A stretch of DNA of 64,000 nt from Sutcliffiella cohnii (GTDB lineage: Bacteria > Bacillota > Bacilli > Bacillales > Bacillaceae_I): the NCBI RefSeq assembly GCF_002250055.1, contig NZ_CP018866.1, positions 1,914,501-1,978,500 of the forward strand, read 5' to 3'. This document shows, one piece after another, positions 53,178 through 61,088 of this stretch; the stretch's first letter is position 1; every line of letters starts with the position of its first letter. Below the pieces are notes generated by a model. That model saw only the letters and a program-made list of their open reading frames with translations, was not told the origin of the DNA and searched no databases. The translations under genes and the position numbers were made by a program.

Positions 53178-53705
53178 ATGGCGAACGAAGAACTAGGTAC
53201 GTTCGGTGGGTGGATTAATGCAGTAGGTACCATCATTTCAGCACTAGGAAGTACACCTCCAATTATAGAAGATTCTGTAGCGCATAATGAATGGAATCTA
53301 ATCGGAAATGTTTTACAAGCAACGGGAAACGCTGTAGAAGCGGATGTAATAGAACACTTTTCGTTAACTAAACTTGGAAATGAAATACAAGCAGTTGGTA
53401 ATGTTACTGTTATTATTGGAATACTAATGATTTTAAATAAAGATGACGGTGCGGAACTGGTCATTTCTGGAAACTGGATACAAGCTCTAGGTGCATCTTT
53501 AGCTTTTGTGGATGAATTACAGAGTGAATTTAATGTGCAAAGAGTCTTAAAGATTAATGGGTATATGCTTCAAGCTATCGGTAACTCATTACAAGCAATC
53601 GGTGGAATTTACGGTTTACGAAATAAAGAGCATGAAGGAAAATATATAAATATGACCGGAAGTTGGATTCAAGCCACTGGTGCAATCATTTCCGCAATCA
53701 CTTAA
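53178..53705 (+). CDS. Repetitive DUF6944-type protein
   Basis: The 175-residue protein is built of loosely repeated segments of the form GxWIxAxGxIIxAxG or GNxLQAxGNxxxAxG, seven or so times (e.g. GGWINAVGTIISALGS, GNVLQATGNAVEAD, GNEIQAVGNVTVIIG, GNWIQALGASLAFV, GYMLQAIGNSLQAIGG, GSWIQATGAIISAIT). The period is about 22 residues. The pattern matches proteins annotated DUF6944 in Bacillus. Gly-rich amphipathic repeats suggest a solenoid or a membrane-associated sheet. The role is unknown. The start ATG has a weak ribosome binding site (ACGGCGGT). Confidence 0.72.
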   Translation: MANEELGTFGGWINAVGTIISALGSTPPIIEDSVAHNEWNLIGNVLQATGNAVEADVIEHFSLTKLGNEIQAVGNVTVIIGILMILNKDDGAELVISGNWIQALGASLAFVDELQSEFNVQRVLKINGYMLQAIGNSLQAIGGIYGLRNKEHEGKYINMTGSWIQATGAIISAIT

Positions 53706-53742
53706 CTACATGAACTTTTGCTATTAATAAAACCAGTTAACA

Positions 53743-53777
53743 AAAAACTTTGGAGTAATTAGCTCCAAGGTTTTTTT
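53743..53777 (+). terminator. Intrinsic terminator before the lia operon
   Basis: AAAAACTTTGGAG (53743-53755) pairs with CTCCAAGGTTTTT (53763-53775), with one G-U pair. It isolates the lia operon. The lia promoter lies in 53778-53913; I could not fix the LiaR box. Confidence 0.85.
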
Positions 53778-53913
53778 GTGCGTTTCTTTATAGGCCTATT
53801 CCTCATAAGCCCCAAGTCTTACTTCAAAATATAGCTAAGGCTCCTTATAGGAAGTTAGATATCAAGATAAGATAGAGACATGAACAATATAAGAAAAGAA
53901 AGGAGTAAGACAA

Positions 53914-54267
53914 ATGAAAAAATTAGGTTTATTTTTATTAGGATTAGTTGCCTTCTTCGTATTGTTAGGCAATATTGGACCACTATTCGGTTTAGCAGTT
54001 AGCGCTGTTGTATCTTACTATGCTGTAAAAGGATTTTTAAAAACAAATTCTACAGGAACAAAAGTATTGTGGGCTATTATCGGATTTTTTGCCATTTCGA
54101 TAACAATAGCAAATGTTCCAGCGATCCTTGCCATATTAGCGGCCTATGTATTATACGTTGTATATAAAAAGCTGAACAACGAAAAAGAAGAAGTTTCCAC
54201 TGAAATGAATAACAATGATCCGTTTACTAACTTTGAAAACCAATGGAAAGCCTTAAATTCTAAATAA
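53914..54267 (+). CDS. LiaI-like (lmo0954-type) small membrane protein
   Basis: The 117-residue protein has three to four hydrophobic helices, in MKKLGLFLLGLVAFFVLLGNIGPLFGLAVSAVVSYY and the segment about 51-86. A hydrophilic tail follows. It matches the lmo0954-type membrane proteins encoded next to PspA/LiaH, and takes the place of LiaI, the membrane anchor of LiaH in B. subtilis. AGGAGTAAGAC precedes the ATG. The gap to liaH is 14 bases. The sequence differs enough from B. subtilis LiaI that I call it an analogue. Confidence 0.8.
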   Translation: MKKLGLFLLGLVAFFVLLGNIGPLFGLAVSAVVSYYAVKGFLKTNSTGTKVLWAIIGFFAISITIANVPAILAILAAYVLYVVYKKLNNEKEEVSTEMNNNDPFTNFENQWKALNSK

Positions 54268-54281
54268 TAGGAGGAATAGTA

Positions 54282-54932
54282 ATGAGTAATTTATTTTCAA
54301 GAATTAAAAATTCAATAGCTGCAGATTTTCATGAAGTGTTGGACAAAAAAGAAGAGAAAAATCCGATTGCCATGTTAAATCAATATTTACGAGATTGTGA
54401 AAAAGAAGTCGAAAAGGTTAAACAATTAGTAGAACGACAAGGTTTATTAAAAGAAGAGTTCCGTAAAGAATATGAACAAGCAAAAAGTTTAAGTGAAAAA
54501 CGAAAATATCAAGCGGAAGTTGCTCTCAAAGCAGAAGAAATGGAATTATATGAGTTTGCTATTCAAGAACAAACGCAATATAGTGAAAGAGCAAGTCATT
54601 TACACGCCTCATTAGAAAAGGCAAAGGCAGATTTACAAAATCTTGAACAAAAATATGAAGTGATGAAACATAAATTGAAAGATATGTACATTAAGAGAAT
54701 GGAATTAATGGGACGAGAAAATGTTGCCCGAGCAAATCATCGAATAAATTCGATTTTAAAGTCTAATGACACTACTGAATCTCTTAATAAATTTAATGAA
54801 ATGGAAAATTATTTAGAACGATTAGAAACAAAAGTCAATAATAGCTACCACCAGCATACGATCGATATGAAAATTGCTCAACTAGAAAAACAATTCCAAA
54901 ATGAAGAGAAAACTGTTTCTAATCTATCGTAA
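54282..54932 (+). CDS. liaH: LiaH, PspA/IM30-family envelope-stress protein
   Basis: The 216-residue protein is almost wholly alpha-helical coiled coil, as in PspA/Vipp1. It begins NLFSRIKNSIAADFHEVLDKKEEKNPIAMLNQYLRDCEKEVEKVK, which is the family signature. LiaH forms large rings or assemblies that coat stressed membranes, for instance with bacitracin or daptomycin. It is co-transcribed with the LiaI-like gene. A weak terminator after it allows graded read-through into liaFSR. Confidence 0.93.
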   Translation: MSNLFSRIKNSIAADFHEVLDKKEEKNPIAMLNQYLRDCEKEVEKVKQLVERQGLLKEEFRKEYEQAKSLSEKRKYQAEVALKAEEMELYEFAIQEQTQYSERASHLHASLEKAKADLQNLEQKYEVMKHKLKDMYIKRMELMGRENVARANHRINSILKSNDTTESLNKFNEMENYLERLETKVNNSYHQHTIDMKIAQLEKQFQNEEKTVSNLS

Positions 54933-54957
54933 AAACTGATATTCTATTAAGGAGTAT

Positions 54958-54981
54958 AAAAGGGCGTATTTTACGCCTTTT
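54958..54981 (+). terminator. Terminator between liaH and liaF
   Basis: GGCGTA (54963-54968) pairs with TACGCC (54972-54977), extended by A-T and G-U pairs, then TTTTTT. In B. subtilis too, a partial terminator separates liaIH from the regulatory genes. Confidence 0.8.
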
Positions 54982-55058
54982 TTGGCTAGTAAAAATCAAT
55001 ATTAATACATTACACAACAATAATTGACACTTGAGTAACAAAAAGGAGGGGAGCTACA

Positions 55059-55775
55059 GTGAAAAAAGAAAGTAAAGAATATGCAATGTATTTATTTTTG
55101 TTTGGTATATTAGTCTTTGCAATAGAAATTTTATTTCTTAATAGTGGCTTATTAATCTCCCTTCTTTTTTCAACTGGATTTATGTATTTCGGTAGAAAAT
55201 ATCAACATACTTTTTTAGGAAAAGTTTTTTTCGTAATTGGTGGAGTTTCAGTATTTTTTACGGTTATTAATATGACAACGTTTAAGTATGCTATTTTAGC
55301 TGCAATAGCGTATTTAATTATGAAGGTGGCTCGCAGTAAGGAACAACCTGAGCGAATCGAACCTTTAATGGAAGAAGTTATAGAGCCTTTGCAAACAATT
55401 AAACCCTGGTTTACGAACAAAATATTTGGTAGTCAAAAAACACCGAATCATTCCTACACATGGGAAGATGTTAACATTCAAACGGGTATTGGTGATACAA
55501 TAATTGATTTGAGTAACACAGTTTTACCAAAAGGAGAAGCAATTATTTTTGTCCGAAACATAATAGGTAATGTACAAATTTTAGTTCCGTATGAAGTAGA
55601 GATTTCTATCCAACATTCTGCGTTAGTTGGTACAACACATATTTTAGGTAACGATGACGAAAAAAGGTTTAATCAATCAATTCGATATCAAACAGAAAAG
55701 TATATTCAAGTTCAACAAAAAGTAAAAATAAACACCTCTATACTTGTCGGTAAATTAGAGGTGAAGAGAATATGA
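55059..55775 (+). CDS. liaF: LiaF, membrane inhibitor of LiaRS
   Basis: The 238-residue protein has four N-terminal hydrophobic helices (about 8-90). A C-terminal cytoplasmic domain of the LiaF (DUF2154) type follows: DVNIQTGIGDTIIDLSNTVLPKGEAIIFVRNIIGNVQILVPYEVEISI. LiaF keeps LiaS in phosphatase mode until the envelope is damaged. The start is GTG at 55059 after AAAGGAGGGGAG. It overlaps liaS in ATGA. Confidence 0.93.
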   Translation: MKKESKEYAMYLFLFGILVFAIEILFLNSGLLISLLFSTGFMYFGRKYQHTFLGKVFFVIGGVSVFFTVINMTTFKYAILAAIAYLIMKVARSKEQPERIEPLMEEVIEPLQTIKPWFTNKIFGSQKTPNHSYTWEDVNIQTGIGDTIIDLSNTVLPKGEAIIFVRNIIGNVQILVPYEVEISIQHSALVGTTHILGNDDEKRFNQSIRYQTEKYIQVQQKVKINTSILVGKLEVKRI

Positions 55776-56812
55776 ATATAATACAACGGTATGTTGTCAT
55801 CGGTTTTCTTATATCGTTACTCAGTTTAATAACAATTGGGGCTATCTTGTTTTATTCTTTTCCATTTATGAACTGGGCTTCTTTTTGGGAAGTAAAAGTT
55901 TTTGATTTACCGCTTATGCTTTTTAGTAGTTGTATTATTTTCTTAATCGGAATTATAACAGGACTTCTTTCTGGAGTTTTTGAAAAAAAACAATGGCAAA
56001 CCGTTTACGATCAAGTAACACATATTGAACAAGGAAGAAGTTTAATGGATAAACAAGCCGTTCCAGAATTAGATATGGTACAACAAATCCTCCATAAAAT
56101 AAATATGCAAATGAAAGAACAAGCTAAATTAGCTCAAAAACTGGCAAATGAAAAAGCAGTTGATATGGAAAATAGAGTACAAGAAATCATTTCACAAGAA
56201 AGAAACCGACTTGCACGAGAACTACATGATTCGGTTAGCCAACAGTTATTTGCTGCTTCTATGTTAATGTCTGCTATTACAGAAAATAATTCGGAGCTTG
56301 CAGAATATCAAACAAAACAACTACTCCTTGTTGAACAAATGATACAACAATCTCAGTTAGAAATGAGAGCACTACTTTTACATTTACGACCAGTTGCTTT
56401 AAAAGGTAAAACATTGCAAGAAGGAATAGAAGAGTTGTTAATCGAATTACAACATAAGATACCAATGGAACTTAGTTGGAAACTAGAAAAATTTCGAATG
56501 GATAAAGGTGTGGAGGACCATCTATTCCGGATTGTACAAGAATCCTTTTCTAACTCATTACGTCATTCCAAAGCAGCTAGTTTGGAAGTACTCCTAATCG
56601 AACGAGATCAATTCATTATATTGCGAATAGAGGACGATGGGATTGGATTTGATGTAGAGTCTGAAAAAGCTGGTTCCTACGGATTGCAAAATATGTATGA
56701 TCGTGCTCTTGAAATTGGTGGCGTTATGAAAATTGTTAGTGTAAAAGGACAAGGAACTCGTTTAGAAGTAAAAGTTCCAAAGATTGATTTAAAGGGTGAA
56801 GATGATGATTAA
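55772..56812 (+). CDS. liaS: LiaS, sensor histidine kinase (HisKA_3)
   Basis: The 346-residue protein has two membrane helices (about 10-30 and 46-66) with a very short outside loop, as in intramembrane-sensing kinases. A HAMP-like linker follows, then the HisKA_3 motif RNRLARELHDSVSQQLFAASM with His152, and HATPase_c with DDGIGFD and SYGLQNMYDRA. It phosphorylates LiaR. Its end overlaps the liaR start. Confidence 0.95.
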   Translation: MNIIQRYVVIGFLISLLSLITIGAILFYSFPFMNWASFWEVKVFDLPLMLFSSCIIFLIGIITGLLSGVFEKKQWQTVYDQVTHIEQGRSLMDKQAVPELDMVQQILHKINMQMKEQAKLAQKLANEKAVDMENRVQEIISQERNRLARELHDSVSQQLFAASMLMSAITENNSELAEYQTKQLLLVEQMIQQSQLEMRALLLHLRPVALKGKTLQEGIEELLIELQHKIPMELSWKLEKFRMDKGVEDHLFRIVQESFSNSLRHSKAASLEVLLIERDQFIILRIEDDGIGFDVESEKAGSYGLQNMYDRALEIGGVMKIVSVKGQGTRLEVKVPKIDLKGEDDD

Positions 56813-57437
56813 AGTTTTACTAGTAGATGATCATGAAATGGTAAGAATAGGGGTCGCAGCCTATTTGTCTGCTCAACCAGATATTGAAGTTATAGCGGAA
56901 GCGGATGACGGGAAAGTTGCAATAGACTTAGCTCTTAAACATAAACCACATATTATATTAATGGATTTAGTGATGAAAGAAATGGATGGAATTGAGGCAA
57001 CGAAAAAAATAATGGAAGAATGGCCAGATGCGAAAATAATTATTGTTACGAGCTTCTTAGATGACGAAAAAGTATATCCTGCCTTAGAAGCAGGGGCAAC
57101 AAGCTATATTTTAAAAACATCAAAAGCGAATGAAATTGCTAATGCTATTCGTTCTACGTATAATGGGCAATCTATATTGGAGCCAGAAGTTGCTGGAAAG
57201 ATGATGAAGCGTATGCGACAAAAAACGAAACAGCTTCCCCATGAAGAATTAACAAATCGTGAAATGGAAATTTTACTTCTTATTGCCCAAGGAAAAACAA
57301 ATCAAGAAATTGCAGATGAATTGTTTATTGCACTTAAAACGGTTAAGGTGCATGTTAGTAATATTTTAGCTAAGTTAGATGTCCAAGATCGTACACAAGC
57401 AGTCATATATGCGTTTAAACACTCGCTCGTTCAATAA
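56805..57437 (+). CDS. liaR: LiaR, NarL-family response regulator
   Basis: The 210-residue protein has a receiver domain (Asp54 in HIILMDLVMKEMDG, with DDHEMVRIGV at the start and Lys in ILKTSKA) and a LuxR-type HTH (LTNREMEILLLIAQGKTNQEIADELFIALKTVKVHVSNIL). It controls the lia promoter. ATG codons occur at 56802 and 56805. AAAGGG (56791-56796) is spaced best for 56805, and starting MIKVLLVDDHE agrees with B. subtilis LiaR. Confidence 0.95.
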   Translation: MIKVLLVDDHEMVRIGVAAYLSAQPDIEVIAEADDGKVAIDLALKHKPHIILMDLVMKEMDGIEATKKIMEEWPDAKIIIVTSFLDDEKVYPALEAGATSYILKTSKANEIANAIRSTYNGQSILEPEVAGKMMKRMRQKTKQLPHEELTNREMEILLLIAQGKTNQEIADELFIALKTVKVHVSNILAKLDVQDRTQAVIYAFKHSLVQ

Positions 57438-57440
57438 GTA

Positions 57441-57475
57441 AAACACTTGAGAAAAGGATCTCAAGTGTTTTTTTA
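57441..57475 (+). terminator. Intrinsic terminator of the lia operon
   Basis: AAACACTTGAG (57441-57451) pairs perfectly with CTCAAGTGTTT (57460-57470), then T5. Confidence 0.92.
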
Positions 57476-57496
57476 TTTTAAAAAATGTAATTAATA

Positions 57497-57829
57497 TTAT
57501 TCATTGTGCTTTTTATGCTTTTTATACTTATCCCATTGAGGAATAAATTCATTTTCCTCCATTTTTTTATAACGCTTTTCCATTTTTGCTATTATTTTAT
57601 CCCCTTTATCAGGTGGTATTATACCGTACTCAACGTACTTGTTAATGATGTTTTTCTTCTCTATTAACACATTTTTATGTAGTGCCCCGAGCTCCTCTTT
57701 CTGAGAATCTGTTAATTTTACATCTTTGTTTATCCAGCCTTCTCCGTTGAAATGAGCTTGAACATTAGAGAGTGGAGCAAAACTAACGACAAGTACGACA
57801 AAACTTAATAAAAATATAAATTTTCTCAT
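57497..57829 (-). CDS. yckD: YckD-family secreted protein (DUF2680)
   Basis: The 110-residue protein has a signal peptide (about 1-25, NVQA). The DUF2680 core follows: LTDSQKEELGALHKNVLIEKKNIINKYVEYGIIPPDKGDKIIAKMEKRYKKMEEN. It is exported; its role is unknown. AAGGAAGAAACTA precedes the start. Its C-terminus is a Lys/His-rich tail. It is convergent with the lia operon. Confidence 0.85.
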   Translation of the reverse strand: MRKFIFLLSFVVLVVSFAPLSNVQAHFNGEGWINKDVKLTDSQKEELGALHKNVLIEKKNIINKYVEYGIIPPDKGDKIIAKMEKRYKKMEENEFIPQWDKYKKHKKHNE

Positions 57830-57976
57830 TAGTTTCTTCCTTTCCTTTTTTATTATTATGTCTGATATATGTGAAAATATGTAAAATAATTAACTCATGT
57901 GTTTTATGAGTAAATATAAAACTATAAAATAATTACTTTAAGAGGTAATTTTTATTACGTTTACGCATATAATGTG

Positions 57977-58013
57977 TTGACTTTAGATAGTAAAATAAAT
58001 TACTATTTAAAGT
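57977..58013 (+). promoter_or_regulatory. Promoter with near-perfect 14-bp palindrome before the HTH/F1-beta-like gene
   Basis: ACTTTAGATAGTAA (57980-57993) and TTACTATTTAAAGT (58000-58013) are inverted repeats with one mismatch and a six-base spacer. A -35 TTGACT (57977-57982) and a -10-like TACTAT (58001-58006), spaced 18 bases, lie at its two edges. A second, shorter repeat ATTAC/GTAAT stands nearby at about 57931-57949. It is a strong candidate for an autoregulatory operator of the downstream HTH protein. Confidence 0.55.
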
Positions 58014-58057
58014 AACAACAAGACTTTTCTTAAAATTAAAAAAGGAGTGGAGAAAAG

Positions 58058-59104
58058 ATGGAAAATTTAAAACTTAATGTCCCATTATTAAGAAAGAGGG
58101 TTCCCAATTTAACAAGTGCTGCCCGAGCAGTAGGCTTGCGACCAGCTACCGTTTCTAATTTATGTACAGGAAAAATTCCAGTTGGAAGAGCAGAAGTTAG
58201 AACAATTGTTGCGTTAGCATCTTTAGCGAAATGTAGTTTAGACGAACTAATAATTAGAGAAGATTCTATCGAAATGTTGGAAACGGGTATTAAAGTTGTG
58301 GATTTATTTGCTCCTATAGTGAAAGGAGGAACGGTCGGATTAGTAGCTCGTCCAGGAATGGGCCAACTAGTTGTTCTTGCAGAGTTGTTTCATAATCTTA
58401 AACAGAATGGATATCGTACAATACTTCAAAAACCAGAAGGCATTTATCCAGAGCTCCAAGATTTGTATCCATTAGTAGATATACTATCAAATTCAATTAA
58501 TGAAACGCATGAAGTAATAGTAAATAGTTCAAATAGTAACAATCATATTCTTTTTGCTACCGATAGAGAGCATGTACTAACTGGAGAGACATTCGAGTTA
58601 CAAGAGAGATTAGAGCAAGAAGGAATTTCAAACGTTACGACAATTCTTCTGGATCTAAAAGGAGAAGTAATGGATGAAGAAATGCCATATGGTCCGTTAG
58701 AAACTGTTTGGCACTTTGATGCGGACTTAGCTGCAAGATTTAAATTCCCTGCCGTAAATCCAATTTATTCTACTTCGTCTATATTAGAAGGAGCATATAT
58801 TGATCAAAATCACTTATCAGTTCAACAACGTGCAAAAAAATTATTACGTCGTTATCGTGAATTACGTGCGCTAGTTCAAGTAAGAGGAAATCAAGCAATC
58901 CCGATTTCAGAGAAAGAAACGTACGAAAGAGGGGAAAAACTTGAAGCATATTTAACGCAACCTTTTTTCGTAGCGGAAGAGCATACGAAAGTAAAAGGAC
59001 AATCGGTTTCTTTACAAGAAGTTATACAAGATGTTCAAACAATCATAAGTGGCGGTGCAGATGGGCGTAGAGTAGAAGATGTTACTTTTGTAGGTAGGCT
59101 TTAA
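58058..59104 (+). CDS. HTH protein fused to a degenerate F1-ATPase beta-like domain
   Basis: The 348-residue protein has an N-terminal helix-turn-helix (about 10-66: LTSAARAVGLRPATVSNLCTG). From about 71 it aligns with F1-ATPase beta: LETGIKVVDLFAPIVKGG matches LETGIKVVDLLAPYVKGG, and NPIYSTSSILEG matches DPLDSTSR. RAKKLLRRYRELRALV and YLTQPFFVAE follow the beta C-terminal domain. The Walker A GGAGVGKT is replaced by ARPGMGQL (97-104), losing the Lys and Thr. The DELSEED loop and about 100 residues of the middle are absent. It cannot be a working ATPase subunit. Regulatory nucleotide or subunit sensing is inference. RBS: AAAAGGAGTGG. Confidence 0.85.
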   Translation: MENLKLNVPLLRKRVPNLTSAARAVGLRPATVSNLCTGKIPVGRAEVRTIVALASLAKCSLDELIIREDSIEMLETGIKVVDLFAPIVKGGTVGLVARPGMGQLVVLAELFHNLKQNGYRTILQKPEGIYPELQDLYPLVDILSNSINETHEVIVNSSNSNNHILFATDREHVLTGETFELQERLEQEGISNVTTILLDLKGEVMDEEMPYGPLETVWHFDADLAARFKFPAVNPIYSTSSILEGAYIDQNHLSVQQRAKKLLRRYRELRALVQVRGNQAIPISEKETYERGEKLEAYLTQPFFVAEEHTKVKGQSVSLQEVIQDVQTIISGGADGRRVEDVTFVGRL

Positions 59105-59130
59105 TATTCATAGTTTAGCGATGTAACGAC

Positions 59131-59176
59131 AAAAAAAAGAGACACAATTTGAATTCAATCAAACTTGTGTATCTTT
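59131..59176 (-). terminator. Terminator of the small coiled-coil gene
   Basis: AAAGAGACACAA (59136-59147) pairs with TTGTGTATCTTT (59165-59176), with one mismatch. On the minus strand a run of eight T follows. The gene's stop lies inside the loop. Confidence 0.7.
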
Positions 59177-59350
59177 TCTTTCGTCGTTATTTGTTTGCAC
59201 ATCTTTATTGAGCTTCATAATTTCAAGTTCCAATTTTTTATGTTCAAGCTCTAATTCTTTTTCTTTTAATTCATAACTTTTTTTCTTATCATAACCATAA
59301 TATAGTAGTGATAGTGCCACTATAATTGTTGATGCAATATAAATATCCAT
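59159..59350 (-). CDS. Small membrane-anchored coiled-coil protein
   Basis: The 63-residue protein has one N-terminal membrane helix (about 4-20). A short, strongly charged coiled coil (KKSYELKEKELELEHKKLELEIMKL) and a polar tail follow. The frame opens at 59374, but AAAGGGTG (59358-59365) points to the ATG at 59350. The role is unknown. Confidence 0.6.
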   Translation of the reverse strand: MDIYIASTIIVALSLLYYGYDKKKSYELKEKELELEHKKLELEIMKLNKDVQTNNDERKDTQV

Positions 59351-59449
59351 CCACCCACACCCTTTCAAGTGCAATTTCTTTTATATTTTAACATACTAAG
59401 GCCATTTGAATGGTTAAGAAGTAGTTGCCAAGCCTTTTTAAAGATTACT

Positions 59450-59466
59450 TAATATACGGTATATTA
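59450..59466 (+). other. 17-bp palindrome
   Basis: TAATATACGGTATATTA is a perfect 8-bp inverted repeat about one central base. It lies about 110 bases upstream of the next gene and is a candidate operator. Confidence 0.4.
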
Positions 59467-59575
59467 GGTAAAAAAGTTTCAACTATTATTAGTTTGCTTT
59501 TTATATTAAAAAAAATGAAACCTTTTCCACCCTAAAACGTTTGAATATTATGACATAAGGAAAGGGGGAAACACA

Positions 59576-60523
59576 ATGTTAAAAAGGATATTGATTGTTT
59601 TCCTATTTACGATTATTTGTTTTACTATTTCAATCGTTTGGTGGAGTACTCAATCAAATGTTTCAAGTGGAATATATCCTTTAAATAGTGGTGGCTCTAT
59701 CGTGTTAACAGTGGAAGAGAACATACCAATTGCGTCATTTTCACTACCTGTTGTGTGGGTAAAAGCTCATCCATGGCAAAAAACGCCTACTATTGATAAA
59801 TTAATTTTTAGAGATGACAAAGGTAATGTTTTCTCAAAAATGGAAGGGGAATACATTTTACAAGTGGATGAGGATTTACCGTGGTATAAAAGGAACATTC
59901 ACTCAGAAGTAGAAATGATGATAAACGGTGAATCTAAAGTTACAATTGGGGAAAGGACAATGACCTCGATAAAGGATAGTTTTGATGAAAACTACATGCT
60001 GAATTCATTACAATTACAGGTTAACGGGATGGAAGAAACTTTCTCAATGGATAAAACGTACCAATTTACGTTAATAGGTAATGAAGATCAAGTTAGTCAT
60101 AATAGATGGGTTATGAATGGCCTACTAGGTTTTAATGGAACAGGTTATATATTTAGATTAGATGGCCCAAAGGGAGACGTATTAGAACGCATACTGTTTT
60201 GGCTACCAGGTATGACAGAAAATGATATAAATAATATGATGTACACATTTGATGATGATTTTGAATTATACTCGAATGAACTTGATGAATTTAATGGTGA
60301 ACCTCTTAATTTACCATTAACATTGACGGAAAGAGAAATGCTCCTATATATTCCATTATCCTCCAAAAATATTGATGAGCTAAAAGGGAAAATAGTATAT
60401 ATACAACCATTCTTCCAGTTTAGTAATCAAGATGGAGATCAATATTACTCTGGAGGTATGGGTTCTATAGGTGAATTCTACCCTAAAATCGGCGGAATAA
60501 ACTTAATATTACCAGAAGAATGA
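59576..60523 (+). CDS. Membrane-anchored or secreted protein of unknown function
   Basis: The 315-residue protein has one N-terminal hydrophobic segment (about 5-25), a signal anchor or signal peptide without a lipobox. The rest is hydrophilic and beta-rich. No catalytic motif is recognisable. RBS: GGAAAGGGGGAAAC. A terminator follows. It sits alone, between the HTH/F1-beta region and the methionine genes. Confidence 0.65.
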   Translation: MLKRILIVFLFTIICFTISIVWWSTQSNVSSGIYPLNSGGSIVLTVEENIPIASFSLPVVWVKAHPWQKTPTIDKLIFRDDKGNVFSKMEGEYILQVDEDLPWYKRNIHSEVEMMINGESKVTIGERTMTSIKDSFDENYMLNSLQLQVNGMEETFSMDKTYQFTLIGNEDQVSHNRWVMNGLLGFNGTGYIFRLDGPKGDVLERILFWLPGMTENDINNMMYTFDDDFELYSNELDEFNGEPLNLPLTLTEREMLLYIPLSSKNIDELKGKIVYIQPFFQFSNQDGDQYYSGGMGSIGEFYPKIGGINLILPEE

Positions 60524-60556
60524 ACATACTAATCATAGATTAAAAGTATGTTTTTA
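60523..60556 (+). terminator. Intrinsic terminator after the unknown secreted-protein gene
   Basis: AACATACT (60523-60530) pairs with AGTATGTT (60545-60552), extended by TAAT/ATTA inside, then TTT. Confidence 0.78.
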
Positions 60557-60575
60557 AAAAAGATTACAAAAACTA

Positions 60576-60604
60576 TTGACAGAAAATATTTAAAATTGTT
60601 ATTA
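60576..60604 (+). promoter_or_regulatory. Promoter of the metY-metX leader
   Basis: TTGACA (60576-60581) and TTATTA (60599-60604), spaced 17 bases, lie about 30 bases before the first SAM riboswitch. Confidence 0.5.
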
Positions 60605-60634
60605 TTTTATTTAACAACATAATAATAAATGAAA

Positions 60635-60790
60635 CTTCTTATTAAGAGTGGTGGAGGGAACAGACCCGAAGAAGCCCGGCAACCTTCAAACGATTTGAAA
60701 GGTGCTAAATTCTGCAAACATTATTGTTTGAAAGATAAGGAGAGGACTGCATATTAATCCTTTCTAATCTTTTAGAAAGGATTTTTAATT
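60635..60790 (+). ncRNA. SAM-I (S-box) riboswitch 1 with terminator
   Basis: P1 is CTTCTTAT (60635-60642) with ATAAGGAG (60735-60742). Conserved S-box sequences are AAGAGTGGTGGAGGGA, CCCGAAGAAGCCCGGCAACC and GGTGCTAAATTCTGC. The terminator AATCCTTTCTAA (60756-60767) pairs with TTAGAAAGGATT (60772-60783), followed by T. It stops transcription when S-adenosylmethionine is abundant. Confidence 0.95.
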
Positions 60791-60862
60791 TTTGGAGGTG
60801 GCGACAACTAGGAATATATTATTGTACGACATCATAACGTAAAATATTTACAACTTTATAAA

Positions 60863-61009
60863 CTCTTATCAAGAGTGACCGAGGGGTCAGGCCCGATGAC
60901 GTCCAGCAACCTTCAAAAACTTGAAAGGTGCTAAATCCTGCAGACACTTTTTGTCTGGAAGATAAGAGGAGGGAAAATGAACCTCTTCTTATGAAGAGGT
61001 TTTTATTTT
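60863..61009 (+). ncRNA. SAM-I (S-box) riboswitch 2 with terminator
   Basis: P1 is CTCTTATC (60863-60870) with GATAAGAG (60961-60968). AAGAGTGACCGAGGGGTCAGGCCCGATGACGTCCAGCAACC and GGTGCTAAATCCTGC are the conserved parts. The terminator AACCTCTTC (60980-60988) pairs with GAAGAGGTT (60993-61001), followed by TTTATTTTT. It lies in tandem 120 bases after riboswitch 1, with no gene between. Confidence 0.95.
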
Positions 61010-61088
61010 TGTAGATATTGTAGGCTAGTCAATAGATATTCAAGAAAAAAAGTAAACTTAAAAAATATTAATTTTGGAGGAATGTAAC

